NCBI RefSeq assembly: GCF_000717645.1
Contig: NZ_JNZZ01000026.1
Coordinates: 1-64,000, forward strand
DNA: 64,000 nucleotides
Reading direction: 5' to 3'
DNA from: Streptomyces californicus
GTDB lineage: Bacteria; Actinomycetota; Actinomycetes; Streptomycetales; Streptomycetaceae
This document shows positions 16,874 to 24,907 of the stretch, piece after piece. How positions within the stretch are numbered: the stretch's first letter is position 1; each line of letters starts with the position of its first letter. The position numbers and the translations under genes were made by a program. The notes under the pieces are model-generated. The model was not told the DNA's origin. It ran no database searches and saw nothing but the letters and a program-made list of their open reading frames with translations.

Positions 16874-18445
16874 GTGTCCGACCCCTCCGTGCAGCATCAT
16901 CAGGCGCGGCCCGCCGTACCGGTCCTCCACGAGCAGCGGCTCGACGAGGTCCTGGGCGCCGCGCCGGAGCCCGGCCGCGAGCGCTACCGGCCGCACCGCG
17001 TCGGCATGGTGTGGCGCAGCAAGGCGTTCCGCGTCGGGGCCGTGGCGGTGGCGCTCCTGCTGTGCGGGCTGATCATCCTCGCCCTGGTCCGCGAACAGAC
17101 CGGCACGGAGGGGTTCCTGGTCGGTCTCGGCCTCGCGGTGCTGCCCGTGCCGCTGCTGATGGCCGCGTTCCGCTGGCTGGACCGGGTCGAGCCGGGGCCC
17201 TGGCGGAACCTGCTGTTCTCCTTCGCCTGGGGCGCGTGCGCCGCCGCGCTCGTCGCGATCATCGCCAACTCCTTCGCGACGCGCTGGATCGCCACCGCGA
17301 CGGCGGACCCGGCGAGCGCGGACACCCTGGGCGCGACCGTGATCGCGCCCGTGGTCGAGGAGAGCGCGAAGGCGGCGGCCGTGCTGCTCATCTTCCTGTT
17401 CCGCAGGCGGGAGTTCAGCGGGGTGGTCGACGGCATCGTCGTCGCCGGCTTCACCGCGACGGGCTTCGCGTTCACCGAGAACATCCTCTACCTGGGCAAC
17501 GCCTTCGGTGAGGACCAGCAGCTCGGCAGCTCCGGGCTGGCCTCGGTGACGGCGGGGACGTTCTTCGTACGGATCGTCATGTCGCCGTTCGCGCATCCGC
17601 TGTTCACCGTGCTCACCGGCCTCGGCTTCGGCTTCGCGGCGGTCAGCGCCCGCGACCACCGGGTCCGCCGGATCGCCCTGCCGCTGCTGGGCCTGGCGCT
17701 GGCGATGGGGCTGCACGCCCTGTGGAACGGTTCGTCGTCCCTGGGCCCGTACGGCTTCTACGCGGTGTACGGGATCGTCATGGTCCCGGCGTTCGGCCTG
17801 GTGACCTGGCTGGCGATCTGGTCGCGCCAGCGGGAGCTGCGTACGCTCGCCGCCGAGCTGCCCGCGTACGCGGCGGCCGGCTGGCTCACCCCCGCCGAAC
17901 CGTCGGCGCTCTCCTCCATGCGGGCCCGGGGCGTCGCCAGCGACCTGGCCCGCCACTGGCAGCAGGACCGGATCCGGGGCCGGGCGGCGGCCCGCGCGGT
18001 CGCGGAGTACGAGTCGTTCGCGACCTCGCTGGCCGGCCTGCGCCGCCGGGCCCGCCACGGCGCGGTGGGACCGGACTTCGGCGCGCGGGAGCGGGAGTTG
18101 CTGCACCACCTGTGGCAGCGCCGGGAGATCGCGGCCCCGGCACTCACCCACGCGGCCCGCCTCACCTCCCGCCCGGGAGCCCACCGGAACCTCGCGCCGA
18201 CACCGTACGGAAGCGGTCCCGGGTACGGAAGCGGCCACGGGAGCGGCCACGGGCCGGGGTACGGCTACGGGTACGGCCCCGCCCCTTGGAGCCCGCCGCC
18301 CGGCCACGGCCACCCGCAGCCGCAGCCGCAGCCACAGCCACAGCCACAGCCGTACGGTCAGCAGCCCGCCCAGCCGTACGGACCACCGCCCGGTTACGGC
18401 TACGGCGCCCCGCACCCTCCGCACGGCCACCGCCGGCCCCACTAG
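16874..18445 (+). CDS. PrsW-family intramembrane metalloprotease
   Basis: A 523-residue membrane protein with about eight hydrophobic helices between residues 50 and 310. The conserved glutamates occur in APVVEESAKAAAVLL near residue 160, and TENILYLG and MSPFAHPLFTVLTGLGFG supply the later conserved Glu and His. These are the PrsW (PF13367) motifs; in Bacillus PrsW cuts an anti-sigma factor within the membrane. The C-terminal 130 residues are cytoplasmic and end in a Tyr/Gly/Pro/Gln-rich tail with PQPQPQ repeats (18300-18440). A membrane-anchored sigma factor is coded 7 kb away (7598), which is a tempting but untested substrate. The start is the GTG at 16874. Confidence 0.87.
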   Translation: MSDPSVQHHQARPAVPVLHEQRLDEVLGAAPEPGRERYRPHRVGMVWRSKAFRVGAVAVALLLCGLIILALVREQTGTEGFLVGLGLAVLPVPLLMAAFRWLDRVEPGPWRNLLFSFAWGACAAALVAIIANSFATRWIATATADPASADTLGATVIAPVVEESAKAAAVLLIFLFRRREFSGVVDGIVVAGFTATGFAFTENILYLGNAFGEDQQLGSSGLASVTAGTFFVRIVMSPFAHPLFTVLTGLGFGFAAVSARDHRVRRIALPLLGLALAMGLHALWNGSSSLGPYGFYAVYGIVMVPAFGLVTWLAIWSRQRELRTLAAELPAYAAAGWLTPAEPSALSSMRARGVASDLARHWQQDRIRGRAAARAVAEYESFATSLAGLRRRARHGAVGPDFGARERELLHHLWQRREIAAPALTHAARLTSRPGAHRNLAPTPYGSGPGYGSGHGSGHGPGYGYGYGPAPWSPPPGHGHPQPQPQPQPQPQPYGQQPAQPYGPPPGYGYGAPHPPHGHRRPH

Positions 18446-18472
18446 CAACCGGCCGGGAGGACCCCGCGCACG

Positions 18473-19420
18473 TCAGGCGGATGCCTCGGTGAGCAGCGCG
18501 ATCTCCTCGTCCGTCAGCCGGAGTCCGGCGACCGCGAGGAGGGCGGGGAGCTGTTCGACCGTACGGGCGGAGGCGATCGGGGCGGCCACGGTCGGCTGTG
18601 CGGCGAGCCAGGCGAGGGCGACGGTCGCGATCTCCGCGCCGCGCTCCCCGGCGACCCGGTCGAGCGCCGCCAGCACCTTGCGCCCCCGCTCCGACTCCAG
18701 GTGACCGCCCGCCGTCGCGGACCGGGCGCTCTCGACGGGCGTTCCGGGGCGGTACTTGCCGGTGAGGAAGCCCGAGGCGAGCGCGTAGTACGGGACGGCG
18801 GCGAGTCCGGCGGCGGCCGCCGTGTCCTGGAGCGCGCCCTCATAGGTGTCGCGGGAGACCAGGTTGTAGTGGGGCTGGAGGGCGACGTACCGGGCGAGGC
18901 CCTCGCGCTCGGAGAAGTCGAGGGAGGCCCGCAGCCGCTCGGGGCTGATGTTGGAGGCGGCGATGTGGCGCACCTTGCCGTCCTTCACCAACTGGTCGAG
19001 GGTGGTGACGATCTCCTCGACGGGGACGCTCTCGTCGTCGAAGTGCGTGTAGAAGAGGTCGATGCGGTCGGTACGGAGCCGGGTCAGCGACGCGTCGACG
19101 GCGCCCTTGACCGCACCGGCGGACAGGCCCCGGTGGTCGGGGTGGGCGCCGGCCTTGGTGGCGACGAGGACGTCGTCCCGGTTGCCGCGGGAGGCGAGCC
19201 AGTCGCCGATGACGGTCTCCGACTCGCCGCCCCGGTTGCCGTCGACCCAGGCGGAGTACACGTCGGCGGTGTCGATGAAGTTGCCGCCGGCCGCCACGTA
19301 GGCGTCCAGGACGGCGAAGGACTGCTCCTGGTCGGCCGTCCAGCCGAAGACGTTGCCGCCGAGGGCGAGCGGGAAGACCTGGAGGCCGGAGGTGCCGAGG
19401 GGGATGCGCGGTGAAGTCAT
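18473..19420 (-). CDS. Aldo/keto reductase
   Basis: About 315 residues forming a TIM-barrel NADPH-dependent carbonyl reductase. The N-terminus has LGTSGLQVFPLALGGNVFGW. The catalytic Asp and Tyr sit in NFIDTADVYSAW, the Lys in VLVATKAG, and the His in DLFYTHFDDESVPVEE. These match the AKR family that includes YajO/Tas-like enzymes. The ATG at 19420 (MTSPRIPLG) is chosen because the longer frame only adds Arg/Pro-rich leader. The physiological substrate is unknown. Confidence 0.9.
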   Translation of the reverse strand: MTSPRIPLGTSGLQVFPLALGGNVFGWTADQEQSFAVLDAYVAAGGNFIDTADVYSAWVDGNRGGESETVIGDWLASRGNRDDVLVATKAGAHPDHRGLSAGAVKGAVDASLTRLRTDRIDLFYTHFDDESVPVEEIVTTLDQLVKDGKVRHIAASNISPERLRASLDFSEREGLARYVALQPHYNLVSRDTYEGALQDTAAAAGLAAVPYYALASGFLTGKYRPGTPVESARSATAGGHLESERGRKVLAALDRVAGERGAEIATVALAWLAAQPTVAAPIASARTVEQLPALLAVAGLRLTDEEIALLTEASA

Positions 19421-19649
19421 GTGAGGGTCCAACGGGCGCGCCCGGGGACGGTATTCCACCGCGTACGCCATCCGGGGCGGCGACGGGGCCGTACGCGGTG
19501 GGGCCGGGGCGTACGGAGCGGTGCCCCGTACGCGGGGGTGGTACGGGCCCGTACGCGGGGGTGGTGCGGACCGGGCGCGGACATGGGGCGGGCCCGGGCG
19601 CGGATGTGGGGCGGGCCCGTCGGGCGGCCGCGTGAGCCCCCTGAGCAGA
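19421..19649. repeat. Short GC-rich repeats in spacer
   Basis: Between the reductase start and the terminator, the phrases CCCGTACGCGGGGGTGGT (19527-19544 and again at 19550-19567) and GACCGGGCGCGGA / GGCCCGGGCGCGGA with TGGGGCGGGCCCG recur. They make a patch of low-complexity direct repeats without coding signal. Confidence 0.55.
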
Positions 19650-19691
19650 CCGGCAGCCCTGACGTCGGGGGGTGTGCGTCAGGGCTGCCGG
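19650..19691 (-). terminator. Hairpin terminator of the M23 peptidase gene
   Basis: CCGGCAGCCCTGACG at 19650-19664 pairs perfectly with CGTCAGGGCTGCCGG at 19677-19691 around a 12-base loop. It lies about 70 bases past the peptidase stop codon. No U-tract follows, as is common in Streptomyces. Confidence 0.75.
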
Positions 19692-19758
19692 GGTTTCGGG
19701 GAGGGCCGGCGGAGGAAGACCGCCGGCCGGGGACCGGCGAGCGGCCGGTCCGGGGTGT

Positions 19759-20784
19759 TCAGACCTGCAGGCCCTTGCTGTTGAGCCAGGCCATCGGGTT
19801 CATCGCGGAGCCGTCGGCGGTCCGGACCTCCATGTGGAGGTGGGTGCCGGTGACGTTGCCGGTGGCGCCCATGCGGCCGATCGTCTGACCGGTGGTCACC
19901 TTCTGGCCGACGGAGACGTCGATCGAGGACTGGTGCGCGTACCAGATCTCCGTGCCGTCCTCCAGCTGGAGCACGGTGCGGTAGCCGTACGAACCGGACC
20001 AGCCGGCCGACGTGATGGTGCCGCTGTGCACGGCCTTGAGCGGCGCGCCCGTCGATCCGGCGAAGTCGAGGCCGGTGTGCTGGCCGGAGGACCACATGGC
20101 ACCGGACTGCCCGTAGGTCGAGGTGATCGTGTACGAGGAGGTCGGCAGGGAGAAGCTGGCGGCGAGCTTGGCGAGCCGCTCCTCCTCCGCCTTCTTCTTC
20201 GCCGCTTCCTCCGCCGCCTTCTTCTCGGCGGCGGCCTTCTTCTCGGCCTCGTCCTGCTGCTTCGCGGCCTCCGCCGCGGCCTCCTCGGCGGCGGCCTTCT
20301 CGGCGGCGGCCTTGGCCTCGGCGTCGGCGGCGGCCTGCTGCTGCTCGGCCTGCTGGAGGATCCGGGCGCGCAGGGCCTCGCCCGCGTCGGCGCCGCTCTC
20401 CACCTCGGCGGTGGTGAGACCGGCGTTGGTGATCGGCGCGGCGACCGGAGCGGTCTCCGCGTCGTCGGACATGAACGCCCCTACGCCGGGAAGGGACTTG
20501 GCGTCGGGAAGATTGTCCGCGATGGAATCGGGAAGGGAGATGGAGACCGGGGCCTTGTCCTGAGCGGTGGCGATGCCACCCGCTCCGACGGCCGCCATGA
20601 CGCCGACCCCGAGGACGGTGGAGCTGCGCGCGAGACCTCGCTGCTTGGCCACGCGGTGCCTGCCGCGCACGGGGCGGATGGTGTCCTCGGTGGGGTTCCA
20701 CTCGCCAACGGACCGCTCCGCGCCGCCGTAGACGTCCGCGTTGAAGGGTGAAACGGCCTCAGGGGCAGGCTGGTTGGACGCCAC
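19759..20784 (-). CDS. M23 (LytM) family cell-wall peptidase
   Basis: A 341-residue secreted peptidase. A transmembrane or signal-anchor segment lies at about residues 50-70 (STVLGVGVMAAVGAGGIATA). Residues 125-215 are an Ala/Glu/Lys-rich coiled coil. Residues 225-341 are the LytM domain with zinc ligands in SSGQHTGLDFAG (HxxxD) and GTHLHMEVR (HxH), so it should be an active endopeptidase cutting peptidoglycan peptides. The GTG at 20784 is nine bases after AAAGGAG. A c-di-AMP riboswitch precedes the gene. In Streptomyces such riboswitches control cell-wall hydrolases for osmotic balance, germination and growth, which fits this product. Confidence 0.93.
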   Translation of the reverse strand: MASNQPAPEAVSPFNADVYGGAERSVGEWNPTEDTIRPVRGRHRVAKQRGLARSSTVLGVGVMAAVGAGGIATAQDKAPVSISLPDSIADNLPDAKSLPGVGAFMSDDAETAPVAAPITNAGLTTAEVESGADAGEALRARILQQAEQQQAAADAEAKAAAEKAAAEEAAAEAAKQQDEAEKKAAAEKKAAEEAAKKKAEEERLAKLAASFSLPTSSYTITSTYGQSGAMWSSGQHTGLDFAGSTGAPLKAVHSGTITSAGWSGSYGYRTVLQLEDGTEIWYAHQSSIDVSVGQKVTTGQTIGRMGATGNVTGTHLHMEVRTADGSAMNPMAWLNSKGLQV

Positions 20785-20810
20785 GTGGGCGCACTCCTTT
20801 CCTTCCTTCT

Positions 20811-20935
20811 CGCCTACCGGGTTAGCTGACGGGTTCGGAGCAGGAAGGTCTCCTACGGGCCCCTCCGCCTCTGACGAGACGCAGGCGTCCGATTCACCCC
20901 AAGGAACGTGGTTCCCCGGTTTCCTCGCGGAATTC
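20811..20935 (-). promoter_or_regulatory. c-di-AMP riboswitch (ydaO/yuaA class)
   Basis: On the minus strand the leader reads, in order, GGGGAACCA, GGGGTGAATCGG, then GTAGGAGACCTTCCTG, CCGAACCCGTCAGCTAACC and CGGTAGGCGAGAAGG. These are the conserved blocks of the ydaO riboswitch in the right order and spacing. It ends about ten bases before the AAAGGAG ribosome-binding site of the M23 peptidase. Binding of cyclic di-AMP normally turns expression off, so the hydrolase should be made when c-di-AMP is low. Confidence 0.92.
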
Positions 20936-21289
20936 GGCGCTCGCGCGCGGCGCCGTCCCTGACGACGGCTGTGACGACCGCGCTGCGTTATCGAACGTTA
21001 ATAGACACCCGGGCCCGATTCCAAGCTGTTCCTGTTGATCATTAACGAACAGGACGGGGATGTACGGGGCACAAGCGGGTGGAATCGGGCGACCTGACCG
21101 TCGTTCAGCGACACCCCTTTTTATGACGGTGTGTCAAACGTTATGCGGAGCGGCGTCCTTCGATCACCCAGCGTGGTATCGGCCCGCACCCCTGAACACG
21201 CCTCCGCACCACGTCCGGACCGCCCCGCGCCCGCCGGACCACCACCGCGCGTTCCGCCCGTCGGCCGGACCGCCACCGCGGGCTCCGTG
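20936..21289. other. Promoter region upstream of riboswitch and downstream spacer
   Basis: About 350 bp between the riboswitch and the stop of the next minus-strand gene. The part at 20985-21060 is AT-rich for this genome. On the minus strand TTGGAA and TATTAA lie about 15 bases apart near 21000-21030 and are a weak promoter candidate for the riboswitch-M23 transcript. The frames at 21060-21290 look non-coding. Confidence 0.4.
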
Positions 21290-22513
21290 CTACCCCTCGC
21301 CGGGCCCGTCGCCCCGGCCCACGATCGGCACCGTCGTCCGGCGCACCGGCTGCCCCTCCGCCGGCCGGCCCACCGCGAGCAGCGCCATGTCGTCCGTGGC
21401 CCGCCCGCCCGTGTGCAGCCGTACGTCGTCGGTGAGCGCCGACAGCAGCTCCTCCGGCCCCGGGAAGATCCGGCCGCGCAGCCGGGCCGCCGGATCGTAG
21501 AAGACCCCGTCGGCGTTCCGGGCCTCGGACAGGCCGTCGGTGAAGGCGAGGAGCGTCGCCCCCGGGGGCATCTCCCACACGTCGGCCCGGTCCGGCCACG
21601 CCCCGAGGTCCATGCCCAGCGGCAGTGCGGGCACCGAGGGCGCCAGCACCTCCAGGGCGCCGTCCGCGTGCAACAGGATCGGCTCGGGATGGCCCCGGTT
21701 CACGACGCGGAGCGAGGTCGCGCCGGGCGGGATCTCGGCCAGGACGGCGGTGATGAACCCCTCCATGGCGTCCAGCCCGTACCGCCGCGTCCCCTCCCGT
21801 GCCAGCGCCCGCTCCAGCCGCTGCGCCACGCCCTCCAGCGAACGCTCCTGCTCGGCCGCCTCCCGGAACGACCCGATGATCACCGCCACCGCCTCGACGG
21901 CCCCGAGCCCCTTCCCCCGCACGTCCCCGACCACCACGCGGACGCCGTACGGGGTGTCGGCGACGGCGTACAGGTCGCCGCCCACGAACTCGTCCGCCTG
22001 CGCCGCCTCGTACCGGGCGGCCACCTGGAGCCCGCCGATCCGCTCCGCCGGGGTTGGCAGCACGGCCCGCATGGCGGTCTCCGCGATGACCCGGGCCGAG
22101 GCCAACTGCTCGTTGCCGCGCCGCACGACGCCGTTGATGAAGACGGCCAGCACGGCGGTGGTGAGCACGGTGAGCATCTCGATGACCGGGACCACCCGGG
22201 TGGAGGTGCCGTCGGAGAGCCGCATCGCGATGACGGACAGGACCGAGGCGACGCCCGTGCGGACGGTCCGGGAGAGCGAGAAGAACGGCGCGGCGATCAG
22301 CGGGGCCGCGACGAACAGGGGGACGGCCGTGAAGTTGGTCGGGGCCAGTGAATCGAAGAGCAGCCCGCCGACGATCAGCAGCGCCGGCAGCATCCGGACG
22401 AACCGCCGGGAGCCTCTGCTGCCGGACGTCCCGGTGTCGTCCGGCGAACCGAACACCGCGCGGCCGACGGCGTCGACGCCCCGCCCCGCTCCCCGCCGTC
22501 GCTCCTCGCCCAT
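21290..22513 (-). CDS. Membrane-bound SpoIIE/PP2C serine phosphatase
   Basis: About 407 residues. Residues 35-135 form roughly four membrane helices (MLPALLIVGGLLF, AVPLFVAAPLIAAPFF, VIEMLTVLTTAVLAVFI). The rest is a PP2C/SpoIIE phosphatase with FVGGDLYAVADTPYGVRVVVGDVRGKGLGA, IPPGATSLRVVNRGHPEP, LLAFTDGLSEAR and TDDMALL holding the metal-binding Asp residues. It probably dephosphorylates an STAS anti-anti-sigma factor in response to a membrane signal. No partner gene is adjacent. The start at 22513 is preferred; the frame extends 11 codons further. Confidence 0.88.
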   Translation of the reverse strand: MGEERRRGAGRGVDAVGRAVFGSPDDTGTSGSRGSRRFVRMLPALLIVGGLLFDSLAPTNFTAVPLFVAAPLIAAPFFSLSRTVRTGVASVLSVIAMRLSDGTSTRVVPVIEMLTVLTTAVLAVFINGVVRRGNEQLASARVIAETAMRAVLPTPAERIGGLQVAARYEAAQADEFVGGDLYAVADTPYGVRVVVGDVRGKGLGAVEAVAVIIGSFREAAEQERSLEGVAQRLERALAREGTRRYGLDAMEGFITAVLAEIPPGATSLRVVNRGHPEPILLHADGALEVLAPSVPALPLGMDLGAWPDRADVWEMPPGATLLAFTDGLSEARNADGVFYDPAARLRGRIFPGPEELLSALTDDVRLHTGGRATDDMALLAVGRPAEGQPVRRTTVPIVGRGDGPGEG

Positions 22514-22654
22514 CCCCACCTGTGCACTCCTGCCCGGTCCACCCACGGCTGCGGACGGTACCGCGCCCCGCCCAGGCTTCCCGGAGCCGCGCCGAGCGGC
22601 GACTCCTCATCGGCCGAATAGGGGGAGTGCGGGTGGCGGCTCGGCCGTCCGTGG

Positions 22655-23407
22655 TCAGTCGGAGAGCCGGTGTTCCGCGTAGACCGTCAGCGCGTCCCGT
22701 ACGAAGGCGGCGGTGCCGTCTCCGTGGCGATCGTAGTTCTTCCCGAACCGGGGATCGGCGGCGTACATCTCGCCGAGCCCGATCACGTACGACCGGCCGG
22801 GCGCGCGGGACGACGACTGCGCCAGCCACGCGCAGTGCCGCCGGGCGATCTCCTGCGCCTCGGGCCCGTCGGCGGCGAGCCCCGCTCCGCGGGCGCGGCC
22901 CCAGTCGCGGGCGATCACCTCGTGCTCGTCCTGGAACGCCCGTTTCTCCGCCGCCCCCAGCGAACGCCACCAGCGGTCGCCCGCCGCGTACGCCTCCCGG
23001 CCCCAGCGCTCGGTCACCTCCTGCTCGTGGACCGTGTGGTCGAACCCGTCGAACACTTCTTCGGCCATGAGTTCCGTCCCCTCCAGCGTCTTGTGGAGCG
23101 TGGTCCGCACCGAGGCGATCTGCCGCCCGATGCGCGCCTGCTCCTGTTCGAGCAGCCGCAGATGCGCCCGCAGTGCCACCGCCGTGTCCCGCTGCCCCGC
23201 CAGCACGTCCTTGATCGCGGGCAGCGAGAGCCCGAGCTCGCGCAGCAGCAGGATGCGCTGCAGCCGGACGAGGGCGTCCTGGTCGTAGTAGCGGTAGCCG
23301 TTGCTCCCCACCCGGCTCGGGGCGAGGAGCCCGAGCTCCCCGTAGTGCCGGAGCGTGCGGCTGGTGGTGCCGGCCCGGCGGGCGATTTCCTGGATGGACC
23401 ACTCCAT
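22655..23407 (-). CDS. MerR-family regulator, TipA-like
   Basis: A 250-residue protein. The first 75 residues are a MerR winged helix (SIQEIARRAGTTSRTLRHYGELGLL, SNGYRYYDQDAL). Residues 75-120 are the dimer coiled coil. The C-terminal part (residues 125-250) matches a TipAS-type ligand domain, with EEVFDGFDHTVHEQEVTERWG and HCAWLAQ. TipAL binds thiopeptide antibiotics through this domain and activates its own promoter. The ATG at 23407 is almost at the predicted transcription start of a MerR-type promoter (19-bp spacer), so the mRNA should be nearly leaderless and the protein self-regulated. Whether it recognises peptides is unknown. Confidence 0.9.
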   Translation of the reverse strand: MEWSIQEIARRAGTTSRTLRHYGELGLLAPSRVGSNGYRYYDQDALVRLQRILLLRELGLSLPAIKDVLAGQRDTAVALRAHLRLLEQEQARIGRQIASVRTTLHKTLEGTELMAEEVFDGFDHTVHEQEVTERWGREAYAAGDRWWRSLGAAEKRAFQDEHEVIARDWGRARGAGLAADGPEAQEIARRHCAWLAQSSSRAPGRSYVIGLGEMYAADPRFGKNYDRHGDGTAAFVRDALTVYAEHRLSD

Positions 23408-23414
23408 GCCGGAA

Positions 23415-23445
23415 ACGCTAGATCTTGACGCTGCGTCAAGGTCAA
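23415..23445 (-). promoter_or_regulatory. MerR-type promoter with 19-bp spacer and palindromic operator
   Basis: On the minus strand TTGACC (23445-23440) and TAGCGT (23420-23415) are 19 bases apart. The spacer holds CTTGACGC T GCGTCAAG, a perfect 8-bp inverted repeat (fwd 23424-23440). This is the hallmark of promoters twisted open by MerR activators. The -10 ends eight bases before the ATG, predicting a leaderless or nearly leaderless transcript. Confidence 0.85.
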
Positions 23446-23499
23446 CCCCGCAAGCACCGGGCCGGGGCGGGCCGCACCGGGGCAGGCCGGGAAACGACT

Positions 23500-23532
23500 C
23501 GGGCCCGGCACGCTGTCTGCGTGCCGGGCCCG
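23500..23532 (-). terminator. Terminator of tRNA-fMet
   Basis: Perfect 14-bp inverted repeat: CGGGCCCGGCACGC at 23500-23513 and GCGTGCCGGGCCCG at 23519-23532 with a five-base loop. It begins ten bases beyond the 3' end of the initiator tRNA on the minus strand and also shields the MerR promoter. Confidence 0.85.
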
Positions 23533-23541
23533 GGCCTTCAG

Positions 23542-23615
23542 TAGCGGGGACAGGATTTGAACCTGCGACCTCTGGGTTATGAGCCCAGCGAGCTACCGAG
23601 CTGCTCCACCCCGCG
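23542..23615 (-). tRNA. Initiator tRNA-fMet (CAT)
   Basis: Cloverleaf on the minus strand starting CGCGGGGTGGAGC. The anticodon loop CTCATAA sits on a stem with three G-C pairs (GGG/CCC), the mark of an initiator tRNA, and position 1 (C) opposes a U at 72, the usual unpaired end of formylated initiators. CCA is not encoded. Confidence 0.96.
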
Positions 23616-23724
23616 TCGGTGAACACAACTCTACGGCATTCCCGGAGTGCCGATGACCAATTACTCCGGGGCGCCCCAGCGCGGGGGCCTTCCGGCCCGC
23701 CGTCTCCCTCGGCGGGCGAGTACC

Positions 23725-23747
23725 TTGTTGCATAGAGATTGCAATAA
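23725..23747. promoter_or_regulatory. Dyad-symmetric operator candidate upstream of tsaD2
   Basis: TTGTTGCA (23725-23732) and TGCAATAA (23740-23747) form a 23-bp dyad around TAGAGAT, with two mismatched positions. It is 26 bases before the preferred tsaD start and overlaps where a promoter -10 (TAGAGA) would be, so a repressor bound here could control the tsaD-alaS pair. The regulator is unknown. Confidence 0.55.
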
Positions 23748-23773
23748 CGAACACTGTGCGAGAAGAGGCTCCC

Positions 23774-24868
23774 GTGCGGACTCCGGTGGTGCTGGGCGTC
23801 GAGTCGTCGTGTGACGAGACGGGGGTGGGGATCGTCTCCGGCGGGCGGCTGCTCGCGCACGTCGTGGCGTCGAGCATGGACGAGCACGCCCGTTTCGGCG
23901 GGGTCGTGCCGGAGATCGCCGCCCGCGCGCACCTCCAGGCGTTCACCCCGGTCGTCCGGGAGGCCCTGGCGCAGGCGGGTATCGGGCTGCGCGGCGTCGA
24001 CGCGGTCGCGGTGACCACCGGGCCCGGTCTGTCCGGCGCGCTCCAGGTCGGTCTGGCCGGGGCGAAGTCGCTGGCGTACGCGGCGGGCGTACCGCTGTAC
24101 GGAGTGCACCACCTGGCCGGGCACGTGGCCGCCGACACCCTGGAGCACGGGCCGCTGCCCGATCCGTGCGTGGTCCTCATCGTCTCCGGCGGCCACACCT
24201 CGCTGCTGCTGGTGCGCGACCTGGTGCGCGACCCGATCCTGCACCTGGGCGACACCGTGGACGACGCCGCGGGCGAGTGCTTCGACAAGGTCGCCCGCGT
24301 CTTCGGCCTCCCGTATCCGGGCGGGCCCGCCATCGACCGCGCCGCCCGGGACGGAGATCCCCGCGCCGTCGCCTTCCCCCGGCCGTTGCTGGGCTCGAAG
24401 GACGACCCGTACGCGTTTTCCTTCTCCGGGCTCAAGACCGCTGCCGCCCGCTGGGCCGAGCAGCACCGCCTGCGCGGCGAGGACCTGCCGCTGGCCGACG
24501 GGGCCGCCTCGCTCCAGGAGGCCGTCGCGGACGTCCTGACGCGCAAGGCGCTGGCCGCCTGCCGCCAGTACGGCGTCCGCACCCTGGTCGTCGTCGGCGG
24601 GGTCGCGGCGAACTCCCGGGTCAGGGCCCTGGCCGAGGAGCGGTGCGCGGCGGCGGGCGTCGAGCTGCGGGTGCCGCCGCTGACGCTGTGCACGGACAAC
24701 GGGGCGATGATCGCCGCCGTCGGCGACCTCCTGGTGCGATCGGGCGCGGCTCCGGCGAAGCTGGACGTGTCGATCGACCCGTCGGCGCCGCTGGAGTACG
24801 CCGCGCTCCACCCGGCCCCGGCCCCCGCGCCGGCCAGGGCCCGTACCGCCGCCGCGCGCCCTCGGTGA
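23774..24868 (+). CDS. tsaD: Second TsaD: tRNA N6-adenosine threonylcarbamoyltransferase
   Basis: About 364 residues. TsaD transfers the threonylcarbamoyl group to A37 of ANN-decoding tRNAs. Family motifs are intact: [12 protein letters not shown], metal ligands in [54 protein letters not shown] and [10 protein letters not shown] with the last metal Asp. Streptomyces normally codes its housekeeping TsaD elsewhere (near SCO4752, with TsaB/TsaE), and this one differs in many positions from that form as remembered, so it is probably a second copy. The GTG at 23774 is preferred over GTG 23756 because GAAGAGG lies just upstream. AlaRS follows after 39 bases, so both are likely one operon. Confidence 0.88.
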   Translation: MRTPVVLGVESSCDETGVGIVSGGRLLAHVVASSMDEHARFGGVVPEIAARAHLQAFTPVVREALAQAGIGLRGVDAVAVTTGPGLSGALQVGLAGAKSLAYAAGVPLYGVHHLAGHVAADTLEHGPLPDPCVVLIVSGGHTSLLLVRDLVRDPILHLGDTVDDAAGECFDKVARVFGLPYPGGPAIDRAARDGDPRAVAFPRPLLGSKDDPYAFSFSGLKTAAARWAEQHRLRGEDLPLADGAASLQEAVADVLTRKALAACRQYGVRTLVVVGGVAANSRVRALAEERCAAAGVELRVPPLTLCTDNGAMIAAVGDLLVRSGAAPAKLDVSIDPSAPLEYAALHPAPAPAPARARTAAARPR

Positions 24869-24907
24869 CCGGCCGCCCTCCCCCACAGACCGACCGAAGG
24901 ACTTCTT

